From Acorus gramineus (taxonomy: Eukaryota; Streptophyta; Magnoliopsida; Acorales; Acoraceae), in contig CM060849.1 in assembly GCA_030737835.1 (NCBI GenBank), forward strand, positions 26,656,311 to 26,720,310: a stretch of 64,000 nucleotides of DNA, in the 5' to 3' direction. Positions 36,121-48,000 of this stretch are shown here, piece by piece. Below the pieces are notes generated by a model that was not told the DNA's origin, made no database searches, and worked only from the letters and a program-made list of their open reading frames with translations. How positions within the stretch are numbered: the first letter of the stretch is position 1; each line of letters opens with the position of its first letter. Both the position numbers and the translations under genes were made by a program.

Positions 36121-36534
36121 AAATTCTGCCCGTTCATTAGACCATAATGTAAATCTGGACCCTTAGATTTATCATACGAAATCGTAGCCGTCCATTTTCC
36201 ATCTGTTTCTTCTCTCTCTTGTGCCTGTGTTCATATCTGCTATCTCACAGCATCTGTCGTGTGTGATGGCAAAGATGAGGAGGAGAAGACAATAAGCTAT
36301 CAGTGTTTTGATCTATTTGCAGCACCAAAGATCAATATAGTATTTACATTGACTGCATTTAGTGGGTTTGAAGATTTCATTGTTGTTTGTTCATGGTTGA
36401 TGTTTTACATGGACTGGAAATGTACACTTGGGGATACCATTGATTGGTATACATGAAAAAGCAATTAGAGAGGATGAAAAGCTGACAAGAAGAGATTGTA
36501 GTGAGGGACTCTAACCAGGTGAACTCATTGAGTG

Positions 36535-37028
36535 CAGGGGTGCAACTTGGGTGGGTTGAATCCGACCTAACCCGGTTCATGGACGGGTTTGAGTTGATGT
36601 TTTTCTCTGCCGGGTTTAACCCGATCCGAATCCGAACTAACTTGAACCAAATTCGGGTCGGGTTCGGGTTGGGCGGTCGGGATATGCGGGCTCAACCCGA
36701 ACCTGAATTGGTGAAGGTTTTTATTATATTTTTGTTAAAAAGCGATGAAGCTATGTTTATCTTAATTAAAATTTAGAATATGTATTCATAAACTATTTGG
36801 ATTTTGTAAGTTTTTTTTTTGTGAATATATATTTAATTAATTAGAGTTTATTGTTTTGTTTATTAAATAATTTTTATGATTTTTTAAGTATTAAACCCGA
36901 GCCCGACCGGAACCCGCGGGTTGAGGTCGGGTGCGGGTTGAGGCCGGGTTCGGGTTGAATTCTGTGCAATGTGGGTTAAAGCCGAACCTGACCCAAACCC
37001 GATCCAATCCACCCGAGTTGCACCCCTA
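36535..37028. mobile_element. hAT-type MITE, GGGTTCGGGTT family, copy 2
   Basis: 494 bp, starting CAGGGGTGCAACTTGGG and ending GAGTTGCACCCCTA, flanked by ATTGAGTG (36527-36534) and ATGGAGTG (37029-37036), an 8-bp duplication with one change. Its core is the reverse complement of the core in 35188-35743 (for example AAAAGCGATGAAGCTATGTT here against the opposite strand there), so the two copies inserted in opposite orientation. Confidence 0.86.
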
Positions 37029-37587
37029 ATGGAGTGTGTTCAAAGAGATGATCACAAAAATGAGATATTGGTTGCATTCAAAGAGATGAACACCCATTCA
37101 AATAAAAGTTCTTTCAATCGAACTCCTCTTTAGTTGTGTTGAATTTGATTTGTTTAAGCAATTTGATGTGACGGAGTTTTATAGAAAAGTATATATAAAT
37201 GGATATATATGCAAAGGCTAAACGTGATCCCCACCTGGACCTAACCTGAGTCTGACTTGAATTTGGGCCCTACCTGAACCCACGAGTTGAAAGTCGGGTT
37301 GGGTTTAGATTAAACCTCTCAGATTGAAATTAGATTTAAATTGAGTGCATTCCTTTGCGAGTTGGGTCCTAATAAATCTCTAACTCAACCCAACCCAACT
37401 CGTCTGAATTACACCCCTACTTTAGATATGATTATAATTTGTGGGATAAACCTTCTTTTTCTACTTTGTTCATTCTAATGCTTTGGTTTCTAATTAATGT
37501 TATGCATTCTTGTTGCAGTTCTCGCTCCACCATTAGATGCATTTGAGGTGGCCCCTCAAGTTCACTCCTCCACTTCTATGGTTGACA

Positions 37588-38206
37588 CAGGGCCGATCCT
37601 GAGAATTATTTTTTTTTTTGCGAGGCTCTAGACGAATTTTTAAAGTGGGGCCCCATAGACACTAAAAGAAAAGGTCTTGAATATTATTTTATTTTAAGTT
37701 ACAAATGTTATAAATTTACAAATACAACATTATACAATTATTAAAATTGAAACCTCTTAAATAAAAATTCCTTATAACAACTACATTAGAAAACGCTTAT
37801 AAATATCCATCAAAATTATATTCATAATAATATCAATCAAATAAAAAGGTACAATAGCAAAAAACAATTAATCAAATACATATCACTTGAAGCAAAGGGA
37901 CATTGTTGATTGGATATGAGATTTTTAAGGATTTGATGGGGAGGAGTTTCATGGAATTTAATGGGGACAGAAAATATTTGCTTGGGATAGGAAACAATAG
38001 GATTGGTTTTGGATACTTGGGGAATGTATTTGTTAGGCCTGGTCCTTGGGGTGAGTAATGAGTATTCAAATGTCCAACAGCCAAGGCAGCCAGGTCAATT
38101 TTTTTTTTTCATGGGCTAAAACTATATGGGCTTTGCAGGGTTGGGGCCCTCCCTGGGTGGGGTCCTAGGCAGTGGCCTTAGTGGCTTTTGCCCATGGCCG
38201 GGCCTA
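37588..38206. mobile_element. hAT-type non-autonomous element, CAGGGCCG family
   Basis: 619 bp, starting CAGGGCCGATCCTGAG and ending CATGGCCGGGCCTA, flanked by an exact 8-bp duplication GGTTGACA at 37580-37587 and 38207-38214. GGGGCCCC blocks near both ends extend the inverted repeat. No transposase coding is present. End sequence and duplication length both point to hAT. Confidence 0.85.
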
Positions 38207-38399
38207 GGTTGACATTTCTATTGTTGAAATGGAACAAACAACAAATTAATGGAATAAGCAAAAGAGAAGAAGAGGTCCTTAGACAACAAGTTTAGTGATT
38301 TTGATGCAAAACGGATGGCCAACGCGTTACTAGAGAGATGAATTCGAAAAGATCCATTTTGAGATTTTCAAGTGTTTACAGAAAAACCAGCTAGTAGAA

Positions 38400-38840
38400 A
38401 TAAAAGGCGCCTCGAATTCGAAATCACTTGAAATTTTTACTGGAGCTATATAATGAGTAGATATTCAAAAGTTGTCACTATGCCACAACGCGCGCGTATT
38501 TTTTCTATTTTTAGGCATTCAAAATGGCATTTTTGCTATTTTTAGCAACTTTTTAGATTTTTTGAATATCTTTATCATAACAGCTCAGATTTGATTTCTA
38601 TCAATTCCGAGGATCTCATAGGATCCCCTAGATTTAGTTACAATAAACTTTTGTTTTAACTATTTTTAGTAATTTTTAATTGGTATAAAAGGGAGACTTG
38701 TAATATAGGGTTTCTAGCTTTTGATTAATATATATTTAAGTTTTATTTCTTCTTTGAGAATTGTGGGTTTGTTGAAGAATTTCAACGCTTGTTGGATCTT
38801 TGTTTAGTTTTTCGTTGTGTTAGATTTTACTAACTTTATC
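38400..38840 (+). repeat. Possible LTR fragment with promoter-like segment
   Basis: GGTATAAAAGGGAGACTTG near 38681 followed by an AGGGTTTCTAG stretch and TTAAGTTTTATTTCTTC resembles the TATA box and R-U5 part of plant gypsy-type LTRs. Neither TG/CA ends nor a second LTR were found, so this is tentative. Confidence 0.3.
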
Positions 38841-38845
38841 TTGGT

Positions 38846-38910
38846 ATGATGGTAGAGTTAACCCGTCCTTAGTGAGGCGGTATGAGTTCAAATCTTGTCA
38901 CCGGTTGATA
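38846..38910 (+). repeat. tRNA-derived SINE-like segment
   Basis: TGATGGTAGAGTTAACC resembles a polymerase III A-box and GAGTTCAAATC, 30 bases further, a B-box. It cannot fold as an intact tRNA, so it is at most a SINE head or a tRNA relic. Confidence 0.35.
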
Positions 38911-39346
38911 GGGAAATATTTAACCAAGATATTGTATGTTTGGATGCTCAATCACTCTATATATATATATATATCCAGATCTTCTACTTATTTTTTTTCA
39001 TGCTTGTATCTTGCTTGACTCATGAGGGACTGTCTCATTATCATGCATAACATCATGTGGTTATAAATGCATTAGATTCACATGCATTTGCAATCATCTA
39101 ATTTTCAATGTGGTGATGTAACAACCCCCAGTCACTCATGTCTCTGTTCCGGTCGACAACGCCTCCATTGCCTCACCAGGTCAATGCGGTCCGCCGCCAC
39201 CAAGATAGTGGAAGACAACCCCACTTTTTGCACGTTGCTCATCACCTCAATGATGTGAACTCACTTGCTCGATAGGCATGTGTTTCTCATACTGTATGAA
39301 AGTCTTTTAAGATCTAAAAAATACTCAATTAAATTATTTTTAAAAT

Positions 39347-39560
39347 GGTTTTTTTATTTTTAAGTCTTCATAAACTATGAGATTTAGTGATCAATCCATT
39401 AATTCTTTAAATCCATGGACTAAAAAGGAACATATCCTTTAAATTTGAGGACTAAAAAGGAACATATCCTTTAAATTTGAGGACTAAAACTAAAATATGA
39501 AAAAATGAGGGATCGATCCCTAAATAGCTATGTTTACTGGAGCTGAAAACTAAAAAATTC
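39347..39560. mobile_element. MULE-type MITE, 274-bp family, copy 3 (deleted, internal duplication)
   Basis: Starts GGTTTTTTTATTTTTAAGTC and ends AAAACTAAAAAATTC, flanked by an exact 9-bp duplication TTTTAAAAT at 39338-39346 and 39561-39569. At 214 bp it lacks part of the left arm, and the block GGACTAAAAAGGAACATATC with its following bases is present twice in tandem. Confidence 0.8.
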
Positions 39561-40085
39561 TTTTAAAATTTGTATCTAAAAAAATCTCATTTAAGAATCA
39601 TATAACATAAAATGATTTAATTTTGTAACTAATAATTAGCTCATGTCTTGCATCACTATCAAGATATTGGAAGGCAACTCCACTTTCTATGTAAGTACTT
39701 TCCAAAGTAAATCACTTTCTATGTCCATCAATGCTGAATATATGAATATATATATCATCTTTAATGGTGTTGCAAAGTTTTGATGGTGGGTTTGTTACAT
39801 TTCTAAAATAAAATATTATTTCCAAACCTTTGATCATCGAACAAGTTTTCCCTTTATATCCAGAATTGGATAAGAAAGAATTTGATTCTTAAGGATTGAT
39901 TAAAACAATGAAACGTGATCAGTTTGGCAAAAGGTGTATGATTACAACTTAAAATTAAAAAACGAGTCTACCCACTTAGTGAAACAATATCATTATCTAG
40001 CATAGATTAATATTCTCGGATTACTATTAGGGTAAAACCTCTTAAATTGTATTTTATTAGTTATGTCATTACTATTTTTATCTTG

Positions 40086-40617
40086 TGAAAAATTCAAATA
40101 CCCTTGTAAACTGTTTAAAATCCATATAATCCTCTGATTGTTTTTTAAGTCCATATAACTCCTTAAAACACCAATGTAAATCTAAATAGCCCTCTCATTT
40201 ATACTTCTGTTGACAGATGAGAAATCAGGAATATTATGTGAATGCTCTGTTTCGTTAACTTGGCTGAAAACACATTATATCAAAAATCCCTTACAATGTG
40301 TTACAAATGCGGAAATTTTTCTATAAATGACGATTTACCCCTTCGAATGATTTTATCCATCTGAATATATTATAAATTAAACTTTATTCAGATGGGTAAA
40401 AGCTTCATTTAGAGATAATTTTTCACATTTTTATCACATTATAATAGGGTTTTTTTTTGTATATTGCCTTTTCAGTCAGGGACTCAGGGTTAACCAAACA
40501 AAATATTCATCATCTGTTAATAGAAATTTAGCTCGGGATTTGTTTGAATTTACATTGGTGTTTTCAAGAGGTTATATAGGTTTCAGAAAAAGTCAAGGGG
40601 TTATATAGATTTTCCCC
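40086..40617. repeat. Foldback element, AACCCC-type family, copy 3
   Basis: Left arm GAAAAATTCAAATACCC then CCATATAATCC; right arm GGTTATATAGG then GGGGTTATATAGATTTTCCCC. The inner arms (TATATCAAAAATCCCTTACA and the TTTTTGTATATTGCC side) also pair. Same order as 2957-3474. Confidence 0.62.
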
Positions 40618-42965
40618 ATTTAACTTTAGTTATTTTTAATTATATAGGATATGAATAGGCTATGCCGGCCCATTCTTGAAATTTATCTAAGGTAGATGCT
40701 AACTCATTCAAACATAATTATTGAATTTTATTATAAAGGAATTATTTTTTTCTTTTGCTGTTACACCCCAAATATGTGGTCTTAAGGATCATAAATAAAT
40801 TCTTTCTAAAAATTTATATGATTTTTTATATTTTAAAATTATGATGATAAGATTAAACAGTTAACCCTAGGTTTTTTTACGACATAAATGTTGCGTTACA
40901 CCGACAAAATAAGATTAAATGCAAATAGAGGTGGCCGATAAAAGATGGTCAACCTATTTATATAAGAGCTTTGCTACACATGGTCTAGGATATAAGCCCC
41001 TCCCATCCATGAGGTGTCAAAATATTATTGGCTGCCTGGTTGATCTTTACAAAAGGGCAAAAAAGCAAAATACAAATCTACCTCTAATTAAAACACATGT
41101 TCTCTCACTCCATTTCCCTCTTTTTGTGTTTTCTCTATTTCATCTTCCCTTCCCTCTCCGCAAACCAAATCTATTTAAAAAAAAATTAGGTTTTCTAAAA
41201 ACAAAGCAGTAAATCGAAATGACACCACAAACAAACAATCCCCCTTTCATCTAAAACCATGAACAAAACCTAAAAGTTCATTGCGACATCGATTTCCCTA
41301 ATATTTTGTTCTTTCAAAAGATTGAATACCACCAGAAAATGGGTATGCAACCCTTTTTTGTTTTTTGAAGAAAATGCTTTGTTATTTCTCACGATTACAT
41401 GAATAAATGCATCTGATGTTTTTGTTATTTTTTTCTCTCTCTCCACATCTTTAATTTAGATGAAAATTGCTTTTGTAATGTGAAAACGCTGCTGGATTTT
41501 ATTTGGAATAGAGGTAACTGACTTTTATTTGGTTACAAGGAAATTTTATGTATGTCGATTATCAGTAATTATATGTTACAATTTTGTTCTATTTTGCAGC
41601 ATAATGTAACCAACTATTAGAAAAATGTAATCAACTTTACAGAATATGTATTTTTTCAGTTTGTTTGAAGGTGCAAACATGTATATGCATGTTTACATGT
41701 GTATGACATGTAATATTAATTGCTGCAGATTAAAAAAAAAGTAGAGAAACCAAAAGACAAAAAGCAAACAATGTTAACCGTGTTTCAGAAAATGTAATTA
41801 ACTTTTAGAGGAATGTAAACAACTTGAAGGGATATGTATATTCAGTTTCTATAATGTTAATGTTATGTTGAATGTAATTATCTTTTAATTGTAACTAACT
41901 TTAATTCAATGATGTTAACTTATATTGGTTTTGTATGTGTGTTTGTTATGATTTAAGAGTCGTTTATATTTTGAAGTGAACTTTGTTTCACAATTATATT
42001 GTTATAAAGTTAGTTACATTTGTGAATGTAACCTGAGTTGATTACAAATCCATATAATAAGTTAGTTACATTCATAAATGTAATTAACTTATACAAACAG
42101 TGCGACAATGTTCATACTAGTTTGCAATGTACCTTATTTGAAAGAATAATGCATACAAATCCAATAAGGGTAAGCATTCAAATGTTAAACAACTGATATG
42201 TCGTATTGAAACCACATTTGACATCAAATGACAACCAAGATTAACATAAAAATGAAACAATTGAAAAAACATACAATAAACAACAACACACCTGAATCGA
42301 TAGACATTTCAATGGTAGCCATATTAATCAATTCTTTTTTTCGATCATATAAGACACTTGAAAGCACATTTTAATGGAGCAGACGATTCAATTTTGAAAG
42401 CATGATTCAATTAATTGTGCTAAGTCAAAAAGGAAAAAAAAACACAATTGAATGCCCCCCCCCCCTCACGCGCGGTTTTATATGCGGAATGTTTAACTGT
42501 CCACCATTAAATGCGTTGAGAAGTTACCAAAAGTGACTTAGAGGTATAATCAATAATCCAATTAGTGCTACCTCATGGGGCTTAATTAGGGGTATTGTTG
42601 GTATTTTATTAGGGGTATTGTTGATATTTTAAAAAATATTTTAATTTATTTATTCATATCATAATTATATTTGTTGAGTTGCATAAAAATGTATTAATAA
42701 ATATAGGTTAATAAGTGTCTTAAGGATCCTCGTTAACAAAACCTATAAAATATATATAAACATAAAAAAATAAAAAATCGTAACTAATTTGCTGATACGG
42801 GTTTAAATAATATATGACTTTTTCATATTAGTGATATATAACTTTTGTGATCTGTCACCGTCACAAAATTAATCAATCAGGTGACTAAAATATCAATCAC
42901 AAAATAATAAGTCGTTCAATTTGGTGACATCAATTTGGGTATTATAGGTTTTCAAGTTTTTTTTT
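40618..42965. other. Intergenic, degenerate GTAA(T/C)(T/C)AACTT-rich stretch at about 41530-42110
   Basis: Motifs such as AATGTAATCAACTTT, AATGTAATTAACTTTTAG and AATGTAAACAACTTG recur at irregular spacing. No gene was found; the 97-codon open frame at 40919-41212 has no motif and ends in low-complexity sequence. Confidence 0.4.
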
Positions 42966-42971
42966 TTTTTT

Positions 42972-43249
42972 TTGCTTATTAAATCATTTTCAATAGAAAA
43001 GACAAGATATAAGTGGATATATATATTCTCTTGGATCTGATTTTGACATAAACCTAAAGAAACTTTTGGTGCAAAACTTTTATTATAGGAAATAGTGGAG
43101 ACCAAGTTTTTCTTTTTTGCTTATTAAATCATTTTCAATAGAAAAGATAAGATATAAGTGGATATATATATTCTCTTGGATCTGATTTTGACATAAATCT
43201 AAAAAAACTTTTGGTGCAAAACTTTTATTACAGGAATAGTGGAGACCAA
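42972..43249. repeat. Tandem duplication, two units of about 133 bp (period 145)
   Basis: Two nearly identical blocks, 42972-43105 and 43117-43249, each beginning TTGCTTATTAAATCATTTTC and ending GTGGAGACCAA, with only a few differences (for example ACAAG against ATAAG). The short T-rich spacer between them is also partly repeated. Confidence 0.9.
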
Positions 43250-44080
43250 AGATTGTGAGAATAATAATAATTCCTTAATATCTGCACCATCATATGTGGG
43301 ACTAACTATCCATGACAGAAACACAATACAAACTGTCACAATCGGTTCATGAAGGATGTTAAAACTCACACTATCAATGTGAATACCGTATCCAAATGAA
43401 GTATAAAATTTGAAATATTTATATATGAATTGAATCGTAATATTTACTTTTCAAAATGTTATTACTAAACATTGGGTTATAGAATAAGATTTCCTTTTAT
43501 ACCCAGAATCAGATTTTTAGGTACATCCTGAATTATAATGGTAGTTTTTTTTTTATTATAAAAAACTATCCAAAAAAGGTCTCTTTACTATCCAAAATAT
43601 TCGAATCAATTTTTTTCTTAAAAATGTCTTCTTTCACCATTTTATAACTTAAAGTGATATATACTTATCTTTATTTAATTATTATCACTTTTGATCCGTC
43701 ACCATCTATATATGAATTAAAATTTCATAACATACAATAATTTTTTCTTAAATAATTATTGTTATATTTTGTATCATGAATATAGTTATAATAATTACAT
43801 TTTAATCTATAATTTGTGAAATATTTCAAAAGTGATAGTTAGATGACGGAGGGGCCTCCTCGATGAGGTTTTCGAGGGGCTCAATTTTGATTGCTTCATT
43901 TCACATTGTTATTGGGTTAAACCTTTTACACAAATTTCCTAGGAGTTTTTCTCCTCTTGCTTTTCCTTTTTCTGTATTTTTTTTTTATGTTTCGGACATG
44001 TACTCCTTTCTAGTTAATTTAAATAAGTATCAAGTCTACCATTTTCATTTTACAAACTATTAAATGGATTTTTTTTCTTA

Positions 44081-44236
44081 TGGTGCATTTGGTTGTATGA
44101 TTGCAAAGTTGATTTTGTAAGAATCTGAGTTTTAAAACTGATTCTGCAGGAAGCTCACCCTCTAGATTTTGAAAATTACAGCTTTTGGATATTATTTGTC
44201 TGAAATTTGTGCTCAATCGTGCAACCAAACGCCACC
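44081..44236. mobile_element. MITE, GCGTTTGG family, copy 3 (TTA target duplication)
   Basis: 156 bp, starting TGGTGCATTTGGTTGTATG and ending GCAACCAAACGCCACC, with TTA at 44078-44080 and 44237-44239. A 3-bp TTA duplication and ends of this type indicate PIF/Harbinger (Tourist-like). Confidence 0.7.
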
Positions 44237-44312
44237 TTAAAATCCTTAAAAGGGGCTTATTTGAGTATTTTAGATCTTTAAGTAATTTTTTTTATTTTTT
44301 TATTTTTTTAAT

Positions 44313-44778
44313 GGGAAAAATCCACATAACCCCTTGTAAACGACCCAAAGTCCATATAACCCCATAACCTTTTTCTGAAATTCATATAACCCCTTGAAAA
44401 CATTTATGTAAATTCAAATAGCTCCCTAAATTAAATAATCACTGACAGATAATAAATATTCTACGAGTATTCTGTTTGGTTAACCCTCGTCAAAAACACA
44501 GTATACCAAAAACTCATGTAATGTGTTAAAACCGTATTCAGAGGGGGTAAAATCATCATTTAATTATAATTTTTTTTTCGTATTTTTAACCAATTTTAAA
44601 GGGTTTATGGTATATTGTATTTTCAATCATAGTTAACCAAACAAAATATTTCTCATTTGTCAATAAGAGTTTAACTCAGGGTGTTATTTAGATTCCCATG
44701 TGTATTGGGTTTCATAAAAAAGTAAAAATGCTATATTAATTTCGAACAGTTTATATGGGTTTATTTGGATTTTTTCCC
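44313..44778. repeat. Foldback element, AACCCC-type family, copy 4
   Basis: Left end GGGAAAAATCCACATAACCCC, right end GGGTTTATTTGGATTTTTTCCC, about 466 bp. It ends roughly 300 bp before the ATG of the GABA-transporter gene, so it forms part of that gene's upstream region. Confidence 0.68.
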
Positions 44779-44952
44779 TTTTCTCAATTCATTTTTTTTT
44801 TTTTTTAAGTTTGGCGTCAACGTAGGGACGTTGGATCAGCGTAGATTCCGTTCGCCCGTCCATTAGGGGTATATCAGTCATTTCGCCTCCTTCGTCTTCT
44901 TCTCGCCAATAAAACGAGCACCCACTCTTTCGCACTCTCCAAAACGACAGCA

Positions 44953-44960
44953 TATATAAA
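44953..44960 (+). promoter_or_regulatory. TATA box of the GABA-transporter gene
   Basis: TATATAAA lies 127 bases before the ATG. A CCAAT motif (CGCCAATAAAACG) is about 45 bases further upstream and a GA/CT-rich leader follows at about 44998-45030. Confidence 0.6.
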
Positions 44961-45086
44961 ACCAACCTCTGTTTTCGACGCCCGTAACTCACACAAAGAG
45001 AGATAGATAGAGAGATTTCTCTCTCTCTATAACCATATCCGATCAATCGAAACCCAATAAGACCGATCGACGACGGAGACCCAACA

Positions 45087-48000
45087 ATGGGTGGCCTTCA
45101 AATCAACGATTCATCCTCCATGGAAGCCTCGGACGCCGTCGAAAAAGGAGACCAACCCAACAAAAACGACGCCGGCGCCGCTTTCGTCCTCGAATCCAAA
45201 GGTCTCTACCTCTCCATATCAAAACCCATCCATGCATCGTGAAAAGAAATCATAAAAAGCCTCTCTTTTTTTTTTTGTTCACAGGGACGTGGTGGCACGC
45301 GGGGTTCCATCTGACGACGGCGATAGTGGGTCCGACGATACTGACCCTCCCCTACGCCTTCCGCGGTATGGGTTGGGTTCTCGGCCTGTTCTCGCTCACG
45401 GCGGTGGCGGTCGTCACTTTCTACTCCTACTACCTCATGTCGAAGGTCCTCGATCACTGCGAGAGGGTCGGGCGCCGGCACATCCGGTTCCGGGAACTCG
45501 CCTCCGACGTATTGGGTACGTTTAGTCAATGATTTCTTTAATGGGTTTGTGTTGTTTTTCAATTTTTTATGTTGGGTCAGCTTTGTAAAAATGGTTTCTT
45601 TATTGTCTTTTTTGAATGTGCAGGGTCTGGGTGGATGTTCTACTTTGTGGTTTGTATTCAGACCGCCATTAATACAGGGGTTGGGATTGGTTGCATCTTG
45701 CTTGCTGGTGAATGCCTTAAGGTGATGCTTTTTTTTTTAATCCCCTTAATTAAGCTTATCAATATGAATTTGGATTTCGTGTTGGTTGTGGATTTTGATT
45801 TTTTGGGCTTTATTTGGTAGTCTTTTGAATGTGTTTTGAGAGGACAATTGGGGATTGGAGATATTCAATTTCTAGCACGGGAATCCACAGACTTTGAAAT
45901 TCAATTTGGTTCATGTAATTGAAAGAGCAGAAAACATGCTATGCATTGAAAGCAATGGAAATTGAAATGCTCTGTTTTCCTTCACATCTAAGGGGGAAAA
46001 AACTTACAACCTTGTGATAGGATAGTGTAATAAATGATGATCAGACACTGCTTTAAGTACATGTATTTTTACCTCCATGAACAGCAATGTCAGACATTGA
46101 TGGATGGAGTATTAATTTCTTCTCACTAGGAGCTTCGCAGGGTGATGCGGTGGATGGTTAATTATTTGGGTGCTAATACACTTATGCAATCCTGACCGAG
46201 TATATGAGTATATACTAGATTAGAAAAATTACAAATATGTACCTTTCACTTTTTGTGAAGTTATATATTTCATTACGCAAGTATATACCTCTCAGAAAAA
46301 ATTCAAATATGTTGGGACCACAAAAATGATTGCAAAAATTATTGTCCATAATATATTTTAATTATTTATGTTTCAGGTGTTTTTCGTGAAAGATGCACTA
46401 GTATCATGAGACCTGCTATCTTGCCTGAGATGGTCAAAAATTCTTTGATTGAATTGAATCCTCACCGAGAAATCACGGATCTTACCCTTCATTGGATTGA
46501 GTGTTCATTAGAGCATCAATTATGATGTACATGTATTACCATCCACATCATTTGATTAATAATTTACGAACCCATGAAAAGCGAGCTTTTGGGTAGAGTT
46601 AGTCCTCTGCTTCGATGGTTTCCATCCTTCCTTTTGCATATTATATATATTTTTTTATACACCATCAGTTTCTAGATAGATTTTACAAAAAAATTATTTT
46701 ACAGGAGATGTGAACTAATGCTACTTCTAATTGTCAGTCTCAAAAGTCCAAGATAAGGACGCTGCATTATATCATTAGAAACAACAAGAGAAACTATGAT
46801 ATGTTACACTGACATCTTCCTTTTGATTTTGTTATTGGGTTCATGAAATCGTGTGCCGGTGCATGAATAAAGATCATGTACTCGAATCTTTATCCAGATG
46901 GTCCCATGAAACTGTATCAGTTCATAGCGATGGTGACCGTAGTGATGATCCTCCTCTCCCAGCTTCCATCTTTCCACTCACTCAGATACATCAACCTGGC
47001 GTCGCTTCTTCTAAGCCTTGGCTACACGTTTTTGGTTGTTCTCGCCTCTATTCGTGCAGGTCTTATTTTTCTCTCTTTTTTAAAATTTATACTCTAAACC
47101 ACCTTATTGTCAATCTATAAATTTTAATTTTTGAAAAACGAATATGGGTGTATTATATGGTCAAACTTCATGAAGAATCTACTGGTTGATCTTGCTCTTT
47201 CTTGATGGTCATTGATGACAATGGCCCAAACCTGTTGGATACTCAAACAACGATATTATCTTATCAAGTCTTAAATATGACATGCCATCTCAGTTTGGTC
47301 CCCTTGAAATAGTTTCACCCCATGTGAAGCCCTCCTAGCCCAAGTGTTCATCTGTCACACTCACATTCCACTTGATTATTAACCCAGATCAACTGTTCCT
47401 TTGTATTTCAAGTTTTTTTTTTTTTTTTTGTTAAAGGCTTTGTACTTCAAGGTTGGCATGTCTTTATTAAATGACCAGTTTGCCAAGCTCGATTCTTGCA
47501 TAACAGAAACATATGATGTTAATATATTGTTCAATGAATACATTACTTGCTTGTTGTAGGTTACTCTAAGAATCCGCCACCAAGGGACTACTCCCTCGAC
47601 GATTCCAAATCAGGTCGAACCTTCAATGTGTTCACCTCCATCTCCATTTTGGCTGCAGTGTTTGGGAATGGAATTCTGCCAGAGATCCAGGTAATGTATG
47701 TAAATTCTGTGTGCATACACTCTCAAGTGGGCACAACTTTTTAAAGCAAATCATGTTGTGATAGTATGTGTTGTAGGCGACTGTGGCACCTCCAGCCACT
47801 GGTAAGATGGTGAAAGGCCTCATGATGTGCTACACTGTGATATTCTTCACGTTTTACTCTGCATCGGTGTCTGGATATTGGGCGTTTGGCAACAAAGTCA
47901 GTTCAAACATCCTCAATAGCCTATTGCCTGATGATGGGCCTGCACTCGCACCTACTTGGCTTCTCGGGCTTGCCGTTATCTTCGTCCTGTTACAGTTGAT

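Noticed and set aside
35502..36776. Open frames of 82-91 codons in the hAT MITEs
   Set aside because: They are translations of the CGGGTT repeat arms and occur because the repeat lacks stops; no protein family matches.
38846..38910. Functional tRNA gene
   Set aside because: A- and B-box-like motifs are present but the arms do not pair into a cloverleaf.
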